Below, one piece after another: positions 8,641 through 17,524 of a stretch of 64,000 bases of DNA. How positions within the stretch are numbered: the first letter of the stretch is position 1; each line of letters starts with the position of its first letter. The DNA lies in NCBI RefSeq assembly GCF_000711955.1, contig NZ_JONR01000028.1, positions 11,553 to 75,552 on the forward strand. Reading direction: 5' to 3'. Under the pieces are notes generated by a model. That model was given only the letters and a program-made list of their open reading frames with translations, was not told the DNA's origin and did no database searches. A program made the position numbers and the translations under genes. The stretch comes from Nevskia soli DSM 19509 (GTDB taxonomy: Bacteria > Pseudomonadota > Gammaproteobacteria > Nevskiales > Nevskiaceae).

Positions 8641-8705
8641 CTATCAAGTGATAGATAGATAGTAGACCTGCCTACTTTCTTATGTCAATATCTATCAGTA
8701 GATAG
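8641..8705. promoter_or_regulatory. Paired inverted repeats between GST and tetR genes (operator candidates)
   Basis: CTATCA-AG-TGATAG lies at 8641-8654 and CTATC-AGTA-GATAG at 8692-8705, with extra GATA repeats directly after the first. They occupy the 97-bp divergent promoter region. Two similar dyads flanking the divergent starts are the expected arrangement for autoregulated TetR control of both genes. Confidence 0.65.
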
Positions 8706-8728
8706 TTTCGCGAAGTTGGAGGTAACTT

Positions 8729-9286
8729 ATGGATACTAAAGAAGAGATCATGCATGTCGGCCGGTTGATGGCCCAGGCGGGCGGATACCAAGCGTTGAAT
8801 TTTCGTGATATTGCCTCGGCGATTGGAATCAAGAGCGCGAGCATTCACTACCACTTCCCGACGAAGGGTGACCTGGGAGAGGCGCTTGCTAATCGTTACG
8901 CGGAGGACATGGCCAGGTTTTTGAAGGAGCTGCAGGTAAAGCACGAGGACATCGGTGAAATGCTGAAAGAATATGCGGCTATTTTTCGCGCGCCACTGAT
9001 CAACGATAACCGTATGTGCCTTTGCGGCATCTTGGCCTCGGAGCACGATCAACTTCCCCCGGAGGTGCGCAAAGCAGTAAATCGCTTTATCGACGTCAAT
9101 GTGGAATGGCTGACCGACAGGCTGCTCAAGGCCAAGGTTGAGCGCAGCCGCGTTAAGGCGGAGCGCCGCGCGCTGGCTATCTTCTCGAGCATTGAGGGCG
9201 CTCAGCTTATCGCTCGAGGACGCGGCGACGTAGCTGCCTTCGATCATGCCCTCGACGCCTATCGTGGCGCCGGTCTGTTGCCGTAG
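8729..9286 (+). CDS. TetR/AcrR-family regulator
   Basis: 185 aa, with an N-terminal helix-turn-helix of TetR type: FRDIASAIGIKSASIHYHFPTKGDL at about residues 26-50. The C-terminal part is a ligand-binding helical domain without clear identity. ATG 8729 follows a good ribosome-binding site (GGAGG, 8719-8723). Divergent from the GST/chloroperoxidase pair. The dyads at 8641 and 8692 suggest it represses that operon and itself. Confidence 0.88.
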   Translation: MDTKEEIMHVGRLMAQAGGYQALNFRDIASAIGIKSASIHYHFPTKGDLGEALANRYAEDMARFLKELQVKHEDIGEMLKEYAAIFRAPLINDNRMCLCGILASEHDQLPPEVRKAVNRFIDVNVEWLTDRLLKAKVERSRVKAERRALAIFSSIEGAQLIARGRGDVAAFDHALDAYRGAGLLP

Positions 9287-9640
9287 TGGATTAACCTATA
9301 ACCGCGTTGGAACGCGCACTGGAATCAGAAAATTGTCCAACAATCACGCTCGCGAAGGCGTGAGTTGCTCTTAGGGTGATCCCCATGAAATTTTTGAAGC
9401 ATGGCGTGAAGTGTCGGCCACGGACCTAGCGCACAATCCAACGAGGGAATTCCGCCGCTGATCTCTTCCAGAGAAGACTGCGAAGACTTAGCGCTGTCGC
9501 AATCGAGGTCTTCAATATCAGCGTGTTCACGTTGATCATTTCCGTGCGGAACGAAGTGCCGCGGGAGGAGAGCCCTCTTGCTAATATGGCTTCAGATCGC
9601 GCAGACGCCCCTTAACTATGCGGCTACGGTTGGCTGCGCT
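9287..9640. other. Intergenic, nothing recognised
   Basis: About 350 bp between the TetR gene and the convergent GNAT gene. No coding frame, repeat or terminator with a U-run that I can support. Confidence 0.6.
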
Positions 9641-10330
9641 TCAGCGTTCGGAAATCTCAACGGCGGTCAGTTTAAGCACGGCGCGACGCTGAAATCCGAG
9701 TTTCTCGTATAACCGTATGGCGCCTGCGTTGGATTCGGAGACATGCAGGAACGAGGCGACGCCCTGCCGCGAATGCTGGGCTATCAAGGCGGTTGTCACC
9801 GCAAGCCCATAGCCGCGTCCAGTGTACGCAGGATCGGTGCAAATGCCGCTAATCTCGCGGGCGCCAGGAACGGACATTCGTTCTCCCGCCATCGCAACTA
9901 GGTGTCCATCGGCTTCGATGCCGACGTAGGTGCCGAGATCCGCAGTGTTTTGGCGAAAGAAATCGGGAAAGGCGATTGCCGTCAGTTTGCCCATCGCTGA
10001 GCGGTGAGACATCGTCAGCGGTATCGCGCGATTCGGTTGCGGCAGGGGATCGGAGCAAATCTGGCGAAACATCTGTAACACGTTAGATGAGGAAACTAAG
10101 CGCCAGGTAGAGGGCAGAGTTTTTGGGCTCGGTCCGAGGAAATAACGTCGGCCGACCGCCCCCTGTGAGGACGCCACGACGACGTCGTTGGACTCAACGG
10201 CCAGGAACGGGGCGTGATCGGCGCGATATCCGCGCAATTGCCCCTCGCCCTCCGCTATATCGCTGTGTTCACCGGCAAGGCTATACCAAACGGGGTTATC
10301 CAAGTAGCTATCGAGGGTTAGTGCGTGCAT
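9641..10330 (-). CDS. GNAT-family N-acetyltransferase
   Basis: 229 aa. The C-terminal acetyltransferase fold is clear: strand EISGICTDPAYTGRGYGLAVTTALI includes the acetyl-CoA pyrophosphate loop (R/Q-x-x-G-x-G/A form, here TGRGYG), followed by SFLHVSESNAGAIRLYEKLGFQRR, the usual C-terminal strand and helix. The N-terminal ~100 residues form an accessory region typical of the FR47-like subgroup. No neighbour indicates its substrate. It stands alone on the minus strand. Confidence 0.88.
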   Translation of the reverse strand: MHALTLDSYLDNPVWYSLAGEHSDIAEGEGQLRGYRADHAPFLAVESNDVVVASSQGAVGRRYFLGPSPKTLPSTWRLVSSSNVLQMFRQICSDPLPQPNRAIPLTMSHRSAMGKLTAIAFPDFFRQNTADLGTYVGIEADGHLVAMAGERMSVPGAREISGICTDPAYTGRGYGLAVTTALIAQHSRQGVASFLHVSESNAGAIRLYEKLGFQRRAVLKLTAVEISER

Positions 10331-10535
10331 ACGGAACTCGGCGGGTACTTTTTGTCGGCCCTATGACCGACACAAGCTTAACGTGTGTAAGAAGATGTTG
10401 CGTGTCAGTCGCATCTTAGTGAGAGGCCCTTGCCGGAAGTTAGTCGGTCAATACCGCTCAGCCTTCCAGCGTTAAACAGCGTGAACATCGTCCTAGGAAG
10501 TTACACCTAGAGGACGGTAGCCATGTTGCGTAATA

Positions 10536-10579
10536 ACTATACTATATGTATAGTACATGAACTATACATATTGTGTAGC
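10536..10579. promoter_or_regulatory. Two tandem ACTATAC-N5-GTATAGT dyads (operator candidate)
   Basis: A perfect 19-bp palindrome at 10536-10554 (ACTATAC-TATAT-GTATAGT) is followed 25 bp later by an imperfect copy at 10561-10579 (ACTATAC-ATATT-GTGTAGC). The layout resembles the single dyad at 6405-6423 before the paralogous SDR remnant. It lies upstream of a possible small gene and the SDR at 11050. Confidence 0.6.
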
Positions 10580-10625
10580 TCTTATGCGGCATCGTTCCCA
10601 TTTCTTTTACTGGGTAGGCGCACAA

Positions 10626-10817
10626 ATGATTAAGGCCATGTCGAAGACTCAACGGAATGGTCCGGGCTTCTGGACCAATGTTCAGCGTTTCTTCGAGGCC
10701 CTGGAGGGCCTCGAAGAGAGCTATCCGGAGCGCTTGGAGTGCCGAGTAAACCAGCTTGAAGCCCATCTAGCACGATTGCTGGTGGCTGACAAGGCGACTC
10801 TCGACGCAGGCCCCTAG
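10626..10817 (+). CDS. Small hypothetical protein
   Basis: 63-residue frame with an amphipathic, Glu/Leu-rich C-terminal half (EALEGLEESYPERLE... then NQLEAHLARLL) that could form a helix or coiled coil. No homologue is recognised. It starts at ATG 10626 or ATG 10638. Ribosome-binding signals are weak. It follows directly on the tandem dyads, so it could be expressed from that promoter. It may equally be a chance frame. Confidence 0.35.
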   Translation: MIKAMSKTQRNGPGFWTNVQRFFEALEGLEESYPERLECRVNQLEAHLARLLVADKATLDAGP

Positions 10818-11049
10818 GACACGCAATCCCCGTCCTTAACTGGGCGCTCGCCGATGGATGCCTGCCTCAGACCGAGTCCGCGCATTGATTTTGTCCCGCA
10901 ACTCGGTTCCTCATGAAGCAACAGTTCCGTCCCAAAGCGGTTCAATCCCCATCAGCAGGATCTCAGTTCGTTTCCCACGGCATTTCCGGGGCTATCGCAT
11001 CATCGGCGTTCTGAGTTGCGAAAGCGTCTTCCCGCAAAAGGTGAATAAC

Positions 11050-11835
11050 ATGACGTCTACAGAAAAGTCCTGGGTCCTCATCACTGGAGCATCCAGCGGT
11101 CTCGGAGAGGAATTTGCACGGCAGTACGCGGCGCAGGGGCGGCCGCTGGTGCTAGTGGCGCGTCGTCTCGAGAAGCTCCAAGCATTGGCGGCGGAACTAA
11201 GCGCGGCCTATCGCATCGACGTGATCGTTGAGCAGGTTGACCTATCGACCGTCGCGGCGGCCATCGATTTGCGCCAGCGCTTGCGCGAGCGCGGCGTCAC
11301 GATCGAAGTCTTGATCAATAATGCAGGGCACGGCATTCAAGGGCCGTTTCTCGATCGTTCACTGGATGATGCTTTGGGGATGCTGAATCTCGATGTCGTG
11401 AGCATGACTGCCGTGACACACTTGTTCGCGGAGGACATGCGGACTCGAGGACGTGGGGAGATCCTTCTGGTTGCCAGTCTTCTGGCCTATCTAGGGGTGA
11501 AGAACTATGCCGTCTATGCCGCCAGCAAGGCTTATGTTCTTCGCTTTGCCGAAGCGCTCCATCGCGAGTTCAGACGCGATGGGATTACGGTAACCGCCCT
11601 CTGCCCAGGACTGACGAACACCGGATTTGTTGCTGTCGCTCAGCAGAAGATGACGTTCATTCTGAAGCTAGTAATGAGCCAGCCGGCACCGGTGGTTCGG
11701 GCCGGGATTCGTGCTTTGCGAACCGCACGCATCAGTGTTGTGCCTGGGTGGATCGCAAAACTATTCGTGCTTTCGTTCTGGTCCTCGCCGCGGTGGTTAC
11801 ACCAAGCCATTTCCGAACGCGTTATGGGTGATTGA
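11050..11835 (+). CDS. Short-chain dehydrogenase (SDR), DltE-like
   Basis: NAD(P)-dependent oxidoreductase of 261 aa. The cofactor motif TGASSGLGEEFA is at about residues 12-23, NNAGHG follows near residue 90, a Ser precedes by the usual ~13 residues, and YAASKAYVL supplies YxxxK. The C-terminus carries a hydrophobic helix, like SDRs of the DltE/YqjQ group. The start is ATG 11050, preceded by AAAAGGTG. The frame is open upstream to 10858 but shows no SDR similarity there. It is the intact paralogue of the fragment at 6532. Confidence 0.9.
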   Translation: MTSTEKSWVLITGASSGLGEEFARQYAAQGRPLVLVARRLEKLQALAAELSAAYRIDVIVEQVDLSTVAAAIDLRQRLRERGVTIEVLINNAGHGIQGPFLDRSLDDALGMLNLDVVSMTAVTHLFAEDMRTRGRGEILLVASLLAYLGVKNYAVYAASKAYVLRFAEALHREFRRDGITVTALCPGLTNTGFVAVAQQKMTFILKLVMSQPAPVVRAGIRALRTARISVVPGWIAKLFVLSFWSSPRWLHQAISERVMGD

Positions 11836-11921
11836 TTTGGCGAGAGGAAGCGAACCGAATAGAGGGTTGACATCATCAAGCACAACAGCATGTTCCTTCG
11901 CGGATGAATAGGAGAGAAATC

Positions 11922-12671
11922 ATGGGAAAGCTAGACGGTAAGGTGGCGCTGGTCACCGGCGGCACCAGCGGCATCGGCCTGGCAACGGCCAAGCTCTTTG
12001 TGGCCGAAGGCGCGCATGTCTATGTCACAGGCCGTCGCCAGGAGAAGCTGGATGCGGCGGTAAAGGAGGTTGGCGCTGGCATCACTGGCGTACAGGGCGA
12101 TGTCGCCAGCCTTGCCGATCTCGATAGGCTATTCAGCCAGGTTAAGCAGGAGAAGGGTAGGCTCGACATCGTATTCGCCAATGCAGGGGCGGCGGAGTTC
12201 GCCCCATTCGGCCAGGTCGACGAAGCACACTTTGACCGGATGTTCGACGGCAACGTCAAGGGTCTGTTGTTTAGCGTGCAGAAGGCGCTACCCTTGATGC
12301 CGGATGGTGGGGCGGTGGTTCTGACCAGCTCGGTCGTCGGTAGCAAGGGACTCTCCGCAAACACCGTCTATGCAGCCACCAAGGCCGCGATTCGATCCTT
12401 TGCGCGGACATGGACCACAGATCTCAAGGCCCGAAAGATACGGGTGAACGTGGTCAGTCCCGGACCGGTCGACACTGCTGGACTGAGGGAGCTTCTGGGC
12501 GATTCTCCGGAAGGACAGCAACGCAAGCAGGGTTTCGCGCAGATTGTTCCGATCGGACGTCTGGGGCACGCGGATGAGATCGCAAGAGCGGTCCTGTTTC
12601 TCGCTTCCGACGACAGCAGCTATGTCACTGGAACTGAGCTATTTGTCGATGGAGGAATGGGACAGGTTTAA
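11922..12671 (+). CDS. SDR-family oxidoreductase (FabG-like classical SDR)
   Basis: 250-aa classical SDR: TGGTSGIGLA cofactor loop, NAGAAEFA, catalytic Ser in VVLTSSVVGSKG, and YAATK as YxxxK. The C-terminal DDSSYVTGTELFVDGGMGQV is typical of tetrameric FabG-like enzymes. ATG 11922 has AGGAG seven nt upstream and is preferred over ATG 11904. It lies 86 bp after the previous SDR and could be co-transcribed with it. Reaction unknown. Confidence 0.92.
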   Translation: MGKLDGKVALVTGGTSGIGLATAKLFVAEGAHVYVTGRRQEKLDAAVKEVGAGITGVQGDVASLADLDRLFSQVKQEKGRLDIVFANAGAAEFAPFGQVDEAHFDRMFDGNVKGLLFSVQKALPLMPDGGAVVLTSSVVGSKGLSANTVYAATKAAIRSFARTWTTDLKARKIRVNVVSPGPVDTAGLRELLGDSPEGQQRKQGFAQIVPIGRLGHADEIARAVLFLASDDSSYVTGTELFVDGGMGQV

Positions 12672-12736
12672 CCCAAAGACAAGCTTTTACGCAAGAGTTC
12701 AATGATGAGTTCGCTTTCGGTAACAGGCCGCAATCG

Positions 12737-13257
12737 GTGAGACGGGCCGATACATGGGCCAACGCCCCCTCGACAAGGGGCATGCTATTCGCGCAATGGC
12801 TCACAAGGAGGATCACCCCCTTCGCGCGCTGGACCATTGTTGAGGACGGCGTCATCGATCTCCCTTGCGGCTATGGACGCTATGCCCAGATCGCTGCCGA
12901 GGATCTGGCGAGGCTTAGCGCAGCGATCTTGGAGAAGCTGGCCGCGTATATCGGCAACACCTATACGCTCCATGACCGACTGAGTGCGACCAGGGAGGCA
13001 CGCATCGCGTGAGCCATTGGCGAATTGCTTGGTTGGAAAGTCAGTTATCAGCCGGCGACCACCCCCAGTACCGGAGGCGGTTCAAGAATTTCGGCCTGCT
13101 TGAGTTCCCGATCCAGCTTTTTCCGCGTCATTGCCATTGACTATCAAAACAGCGGCTTCTTGGGCGCGGACAAGATTATCGCTGGAGTTACCGGCAAGCC
13201 CACGATGACGTCCAGGAAGTCGTCACCACACATCACAGCGCTTTTGCGCAACCTTAG
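12737..13257 (+). pseudogene. NmrA-type NAD(P)H-binding reductase, C-terminal remnant
   Basis: A stretch beginning near FARWTIVEDGVIDLPCGYGRYAQIAAEDLARLSAAILEK matches the central part of NmrA-like/atypical SDRs. The frame hits TGA at 13010-13012, yet continues in phase with AIGELLGWKVSYQP, as expected for the family. After an unmatched stretch come IAIDYQNSGFLGADKIIAGVTGKPT and then, one frame over, DDVQEVVTTHHSAFAQP with a stop at 13255. The N-terminal nucleotide-binding half is missing. An internal stop, a frameshift and a truncation mark it as dead. Confidence 0.7.
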
Positions 13258-13275
13258 ATTTCCGGAGAATACCCT

Positions 13276-13977
13276 ATGAAAGTTCAGAAGTCGGTCGTTT
13301 TCGTCACTGGCGGCAATCGTGGCCTCGGCCTCGCGTTCGCGCGAGAGGCGTTGCATCGCGGTGCAGCAAAGATCTATGTGGGCATGCGCAACACAAATGG
13401 CTTCGATGTTCCCGGCCTTGTTCCGGTCAGCCTTGACGTCACTGATCTCGAGTCGGTCCGCGCTGCAGCCGCGGCGTGTAGTGATACGACACTACTGGTA
13501 AACAATGCTGGTATCGGTCGACTCGGATTACCGCTCGATAGCACCATGGAGGCGCTGTCCCGTGAGGTGTTCGAGACCAACTACTACGGGCTGGTGCGAA
13601 CGACGCAGGCGTTCGCTCCAGTGCTCGCAAAAAATAACGGCGGCGCAATCATCAATGTGCTGTCGGATGTCACCTGGAGGCCGGTGCCGATACTCTCGGC
13701 CTACAGTGCATCGAAGGCCGCCGCTTGGAGCTTCACGAATACGCTTCGCCCGCTGCTGAAAGAGCAGCGCACACAGGTTCTAGCGCTTCACGTGGGTGTC
13801 GTTGATACGGATCTCACGAAGGATTTCAACGTACCGAAATCGAATCCAGCCACGGTGGTGCGGCGTACACTAGATGCTTTGGAGGCGAATATGGAAGAGG
13901 CACTTGCCGACGAAGGCACGCAGGTACTGAAGCAGGGGCTGTCTCGCGAACGGGCATCCTACCTGGACCCGGCGTAG
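13276..13977 (+). CDS. SDR-family oxidoreductase
   Basis: 233-aa SDR: TGGNRGLGLA cofactor motif near residues 11-20, LDVTDLESV (Asp contacting adenine), LLVNNAGIG, a degenerate catalytic stretch NVLSDVTW, and YSASK as YxxxK. It resembles the short SDR group that handles small carbonyls. ATG 13276 lies 15 nt after the GGAGAATACC box. It follows the NmrA remnant by only 18 bp, so the two probably once formed one operon. Confidence 0.88.
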   Translation: MKVQKSVVFVTGGNRGLGLAFAREALHRGAAKIYVGMRNTNGFDVPGLVPVSLDVTDLESVRAAAAACSDTTLLVNNAGIGRLGLPLDSTMEALSREVFETNYYGLVRTTQAFAPVLAKNNGGAIINVLSDVTWRPVPILSAYSASKAAAWSFTNTLRPLLKEQRTQVLALHVGVVDTDLTKDFNVPKSNPATVVRRTLDALEANMEEALADEGTQVLKQGLSRERASYLDPA

Positions 13978-14608
13978 GTCGGTTGACAACGAAGGGGGAC
14001 GCTAGCCGTCATTGAGGCGCATGACGTCAGCTAAGCCCCCTTCTGGGCATCGGGGAAGTCGTTTCATTGATCACTGTCGGCGAACTGCCGACCTTTCAGG
14101 AGCTTGAGGTACTCAAGATCTTCCCAGTAGTCCAGATGATGGTTGAAAGGATCTCCTATCATGAAATGAACCAGCCGATTACTAGGTTTTAGGAGAAAAG
14201 GACCTGGCGGATATTAGGCGGCTGGTTACGATGACCGAGCCTGACCCGGTGAAGCACAGTTAAGACCTACTCGGCTCCCGCGGCGCTTGGCGACAGGTCC
14301 AACGGGGGCTTGTACGAATACTGCGATTGAGCGCAAGGGAGGGCGTGCTAACGCTTAATTGACTAAGTCTCGAGCGCAAACAATGGAATGGAGCCATGGA
14401 TCGCCACGACGCGTAAGAAACACGGTAACAGGTATCCGCCGCCGCAACCTATGCGCGGCCGCCGCCCACCTTGATATTTTTCAGTACCAGATCGATCTTG
14501 CCTGTGGTGTGGCCGCCTACCAGAACGCAGTGACCCTCCGCGGAGCGCCACCAGCTGTTGGCCTGCCTAGGGTATTTTCCTCTCAGCATTTAAATTCGCT
14601 AGCGGAAA
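13978..14608. other. Intergenic, no supported gene
   Basis: About 630 bp between the SDR and the SnoaL-like gene. Short frames are present, but none has a recognisable motif or ribosome-binding site. It may hold further gene debris like its left neighbourhood. Confidence 0.5.
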
Positions 14609-14998
14609 CTACGGCTGGAACATGCCATTGCCGCTTACCGTCTGTGCGGCAGGCACCTCTTCTTGCATTATGTCCCAGTGTTCGGTCAACTTACCATCAA
14701 CCACCCGGAAGATGTCGACTGCGACCATTGGCTTCGGCGCCCAGCCGGTATATCGACCATGGATCATGACGAGGTCGCCTTCGGCTACGATCATACCCGG
14801 CTCATATTTAAACGTCGGGGCCAACGCTGCAATCAGGGCTGGGATGGCCTCGCGACCATTCGGGATGAGCGGGTTGTGCTGCACGTAGGCAATGGAAAAA
14901 TGCCGCTCAACCACACTGGGATCGCGCCGGATAAAGACCGCCGTCATCACCTCGCTGACCAAAGCTTTGTTCGCTGCGGCCGATGTTACTTCGCTCAT
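14609..14998 (-). CDS. SnoaL-like / NTF2-fold protein
   Basis: 129-aa cone-shaped NTF2-like protein of the SnoaL-like aldol-condensing or predicted ester-cyclase group. It has YVQHNPLIPNGREAIPALI (the conserved YxQHNP...G) and AVDIFRVVDGKLTEHWDIMQ (the signature FRxxxGKIxEHWDxxQ). Start at ATG 14998 with GGAG nine nt upstream fits better than the ATG five codons before. No partner gene is adjacent. The ~290 bp between it and the efflux outer-membrane gene contains only an unassigned minus-strand frame. Confidence 0.85.
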   Translation of the reverse strand: MSEVTSAAANKALVSEVMTAVFIRRDPSVVERHFSIAYVQHNPLIPNGREAIPALIAALAPTFKYEPGMIVAEGDLVMIHGRYTGWAPKPMVAVDIFRVVDGKLTEHWDIMQEEVPAAQTVSGNGMFQP

Positions 14999-15289
14999 CG
15001 TTGGATTCTCCATATCTGGAATGTGTGGAACGGAATGGGCTCAAAGTGTGTCAGGGTGATGCCTAGCCGCAGTTCGAAAGCGGTGCCGACGATCCCTGTG
15101 CGCTCGCGGGCCTTGCAGATCAGCGGAGGTAGATGCTGATTCGATGGTTTCAGAAGGGGAATCACCTGCCGGGCAACAATCTGCTCAACTGACACCACCG
15201 TCGCCGTCAGAGCCTTGAGCCCAGCGAGGACGGCCAGCGAGCCGAGCATCGTCTGGTGCAAGCCGATCCGGTCCGCCACCATCAACAAA

Positions 15290-16741
15290 TCAGGACTGGT
15301 TAAAGTCGTCTGCATTCCAGCCGCCGCCGAGTGCACGGAACGAAGCGATCGCCGCACGTGCAGCATCGGTTTGTGCCTGCGCCCGCGCGTCGAGGGTTTG
15401 CAGGAGGCGGGTATTGGAGTCTAAGACCTCGATCAAGCTGACTACGCCACCTTTGTAGGCTACGAGTGAGACGTCACTCGCTCTTCTTAGCGATTTTTCA
15501 CCGTTTGCGAGGGTCGCTTCCTCCGCTTCTCGGCGCACCAGGGTTGCGAAGGCATCCTCAACATCTTCCGAGGCACGCAGGACCGCCAATCGATAGGCGG
15601 CCAATGACTCTGCCTTCTTCCCTCTCGCCGACGCAATCTCGGCCTCTACGCGGCCGAAATCAAATAGTCTCCACCGCAATCCAGCAACTGCTAAAGCTTG
15701 ATCTGCTCCACTGTGGAAGAGATTTCCAGAGACAGTCGTCGCGGTTCCTGCTAAACCGCTTAAAGAGAACTTTGGATAGTACTCCGAGATCGCGGATCCA
15801 ATAAGCGCATTCGAGGCCGCAAGGCGGCGCTCGGCGACGATCAAATCCGGGCGCCGACGAAGCAATTCTGCGGGGCCACCTGCATCGGAAATTGATGGGG
15901 CGGCTGGCACGGGCATTGGTTCGTCAAGAAGTACGCGATTGCTGCCCGGCTGCTCCCCCAGAACTACATCCAAAGCATACAGTGTCGAGTCCAGCGCCGC
16001 CTGGAATACTGGAATATTTGCTTCTACCTGAGATAATGCGCCTTCGGCCTGGCGCACCTGCAACTCAGCTGCGATACCGGCGTCGAACTGCAGTCTGATG
16101 GTATTCAGCAATCGACGTTGGATTTCCTTTTGTTGTATGGCAATGGCGAGACGTGTTTGGAGGCCACGAAAAGTGACATATATGTCCGCTGTTTGCGCCG
16201 CAACTGAGAGTCGTGCAGCAACAACGTCCGCCTGTGACGCCTGATAGAGTGCATGCGCTGCTTCCCGGTCCCGTCGCAGACCACCAAAGAAGTCTATTTC
16301 CCAGTTCGCGCCTAGGTCAGCTTCAAAAGAATTTCCATTTCGGTCGAAATTCGGTGTGGCGTTAAGCAATCTACCTTCAGGCGTTTCCACTGACATGTGC
16401 GAACGATTTGCCTCCCCGCTGACGTTTCCGCTTGGGAGCAGGTTGGCAGTGGCGGACCGGAAGGCCGCCCGAGACTGCGTTATGCGGGCCTCGGCCTGCG
16501 CAATATCTAAGTTTTTGGCGAGCGCTTGCGACACCAGACGTGTCAGAACCGGATCATTGAAACCAACCCACCAAGTGCTCATTGGTATGGAAGCCCCAGC
16601 GTGACGCTGGTCGATAACTTCTTTGCCCAGGAACGCTGTTGGGGACGTCAAGGCCGGTGCCTGATAGTCGGGGCCGACTGCGCAGGCGGTCAGAAATGAA
16701 CTGGCTGCCAACAGCGAAAATCCGTGGAATACGGAGCGCAT
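15290..16741 (-). CDS. RND efflux outer-membrane lipoprotein, NodT/OprM family
   Basis: TolC-like outer-membrane factor (483 aa). A lipoprotein signal is present with lipobox LTAC (acylated Cys20) followed by AVGPDYQAP, the usual N-terminus of mature NodT-family proteins. Duplicated helical-hairpin and beta-strand repeats follow, with signatures such as LLRRRPDLIVAERRL and YKGGVVSLIEVLDS. It is transcribed away from a TetR gene and the adaptor/permease pair, together making a complete tripartite pump. Probably controlled by the TetR through the dyad at 16768-16791. Confidence 0.92.
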   Translation of the reverse strand: MRSVFHGFSLLAASSFLTACAVGPDYQAPALTSPTAFLGKEVIDQRHAGASIPMSTWWVGFNDPVLTRLVSQALAKNLDIAQAEARITQSRAAFRSATANLLPSGNVSGEANRSHMSVETPEGRLLNATPNFDRNGNSFEADLGANWEIDFFGGLRRDREAAHALYQASQADVVAARLSVAAQTADIYVTFRGLQTRLAIAIQQKEIQRRLLNTIRLQFDAGIAAELQVRQAEGALSQVEANIPVFQAALDSTLYALDVVLGEQPGSNRVLLDEPMPVPAAPSISDAGGPAELLRRRPDLIVAERRLAASNALIGSAISEYYPKFSLSGLAGTATTVSGNLFHSGADQALAVAGLRWRLFDFGRVEAEIASARGKKAESLAAYRLAVLRASEDVEDAFATLVRREAEEATLANGEKSLRRASDVSLVAYKGGVVSLIEVLDSNTRLLQTLDARAQAQTDAARAAIASFRALGGGWNADDFNQS

Positions 16742-16767
16742 AGTGTTTCACCAAGCAGTTGCGGACT

Positions 16768-16791
16768 GTGACCATAATACGAATTAGTCAC
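16768..16791. promoter_or_regulatory. Inverted repeat GTGAC...GTCAC between efflux gene and tetR
   Basis: GTGAC-CA-TAAT-ACGA-ATTA-GTCAC, an almost symmetric element in the 88-bp divergent region. The GTGACCA half resembles the arm of the dyad at 17458-17483, which suggests the same TetR binds both. Confidence 0.5.
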
Positions 16792-16829
16792 TAGTTGTCA
16801 AGGCGGAGCGCGGAGGGGTATCTTGAACA

Positions 16830-17447
16830 ATGAGTAAAAAATCAGAACTTGACCCACCTCTTCGCGGACCTACTGATCACGCGGTCCGCGATCAGATCGT
16901 CGTTGCCGCCAAGGAGCATTTTTCGCGATACGGCTACGACAAGACCACTGTATCCGACCTAGCGGAAGCGATCGGTTTCTCGAAGGCTTACATCTATCGT
17001 TTCTTTGAATCCAAGCAGGCTATCGGAGAAGCTATCTGTTCGCAGTGCTTAAGCTCAATTGCGAATGATGTCGAAGCCGCGCTTGCGCGATGCAAGTCTC
17101 CCATAGAGAAAATTAGGGTTCTTTTCAAAACAGCCATAGAGTCAAGTGTTGCCTTGTTCTTCACTGAGAGAAAGCTTTACGACATAGCGGCGCACTCGGC
17201 CTCAGAGAAATGGCGCTCGATCGAGCCCTATGAGCAGCGGATATTTACACTCCTGCAGGACATATTGAAGGAGGGGCGTAAAGTTGGTGAATTCGAGCGT
17301 AAGACCGCGGTAGATGAATCCTGTCGAGCGATCCTCCAGGCCATGCAGCCGTTCCTAAATCCGCTGATGCTGCAGCAGAATCTCGAAAAATTGCCTGAGG
17401 GCGCGACCGAAGTGGTAAGTCTTATTCTCCGGAGTCTCGCACCGTAA
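16830..17447 (+). CDS. TetR/AcrR-family regulator of the RND pump
   Basis: 205 aa. N-terminal helix-turn-helix: KTTVSDLAEAIGFSKAYIYRFFESKQAIGEAI, around residues 40-72. The remainder is a helical ligand-binding domain. ATG 16830 follows a GGAGGGG stretch. It sits between the divergently transcribed outer-membrane factor and the adaptor/permease operon, the usual place for the local repressor. Dyads on both sides support that role. Confidence 0.88.
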   Translation: MSKKSELDPPLRGPTDHAVRDQIVVAAKEHFSRYGYDKTTVSDLAEAIGFSKAYIYRFFESKQAIGEAICSQCLSSIANDVEAALARCKSPIEKIRVLFKTAIESSVALFFTERKLYDIAAHSASEKWRSIEPYEQRIFTLLQDILKEGRKVGEFERKTAVDESCRAILQAMQPFLNPLMLQQNLEKLPEGATEVVSLILRSLAP

Positions 17448-17457
17448 ACTTGTGACG

Positions 17458-17483
17458 TATGACCAATTGACACATTGGTCATA
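17458..17483. promoter_or_regulatory. Promoter with overlapping 10-bp dyad (probable TetR operator)
   Basis: Perfect inverted repeat TATGACCAAT-N6-ATTGGTCATA. A -35-like TTGACA (17467-17472) sits in its centre, with a weak -10 (GACACT, about 17490). Repressor binding here would block the adaptor/permease operon starting at 17525. Confidence 0.65.
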
Positions 17484-17524
17484 ACTGGTGACACTGTGTA
17501 CTCACCCCCCGTGAGCGAGCATAG

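Noticed and set aside
14195..14264. Short frame ending in TEPDPVKHS, similar to a frame end at about 6270-6300 (SPEPDKHS)
   Set aside because: The similarity is only a few residues and no longer homology or start could be found. Probably chance.
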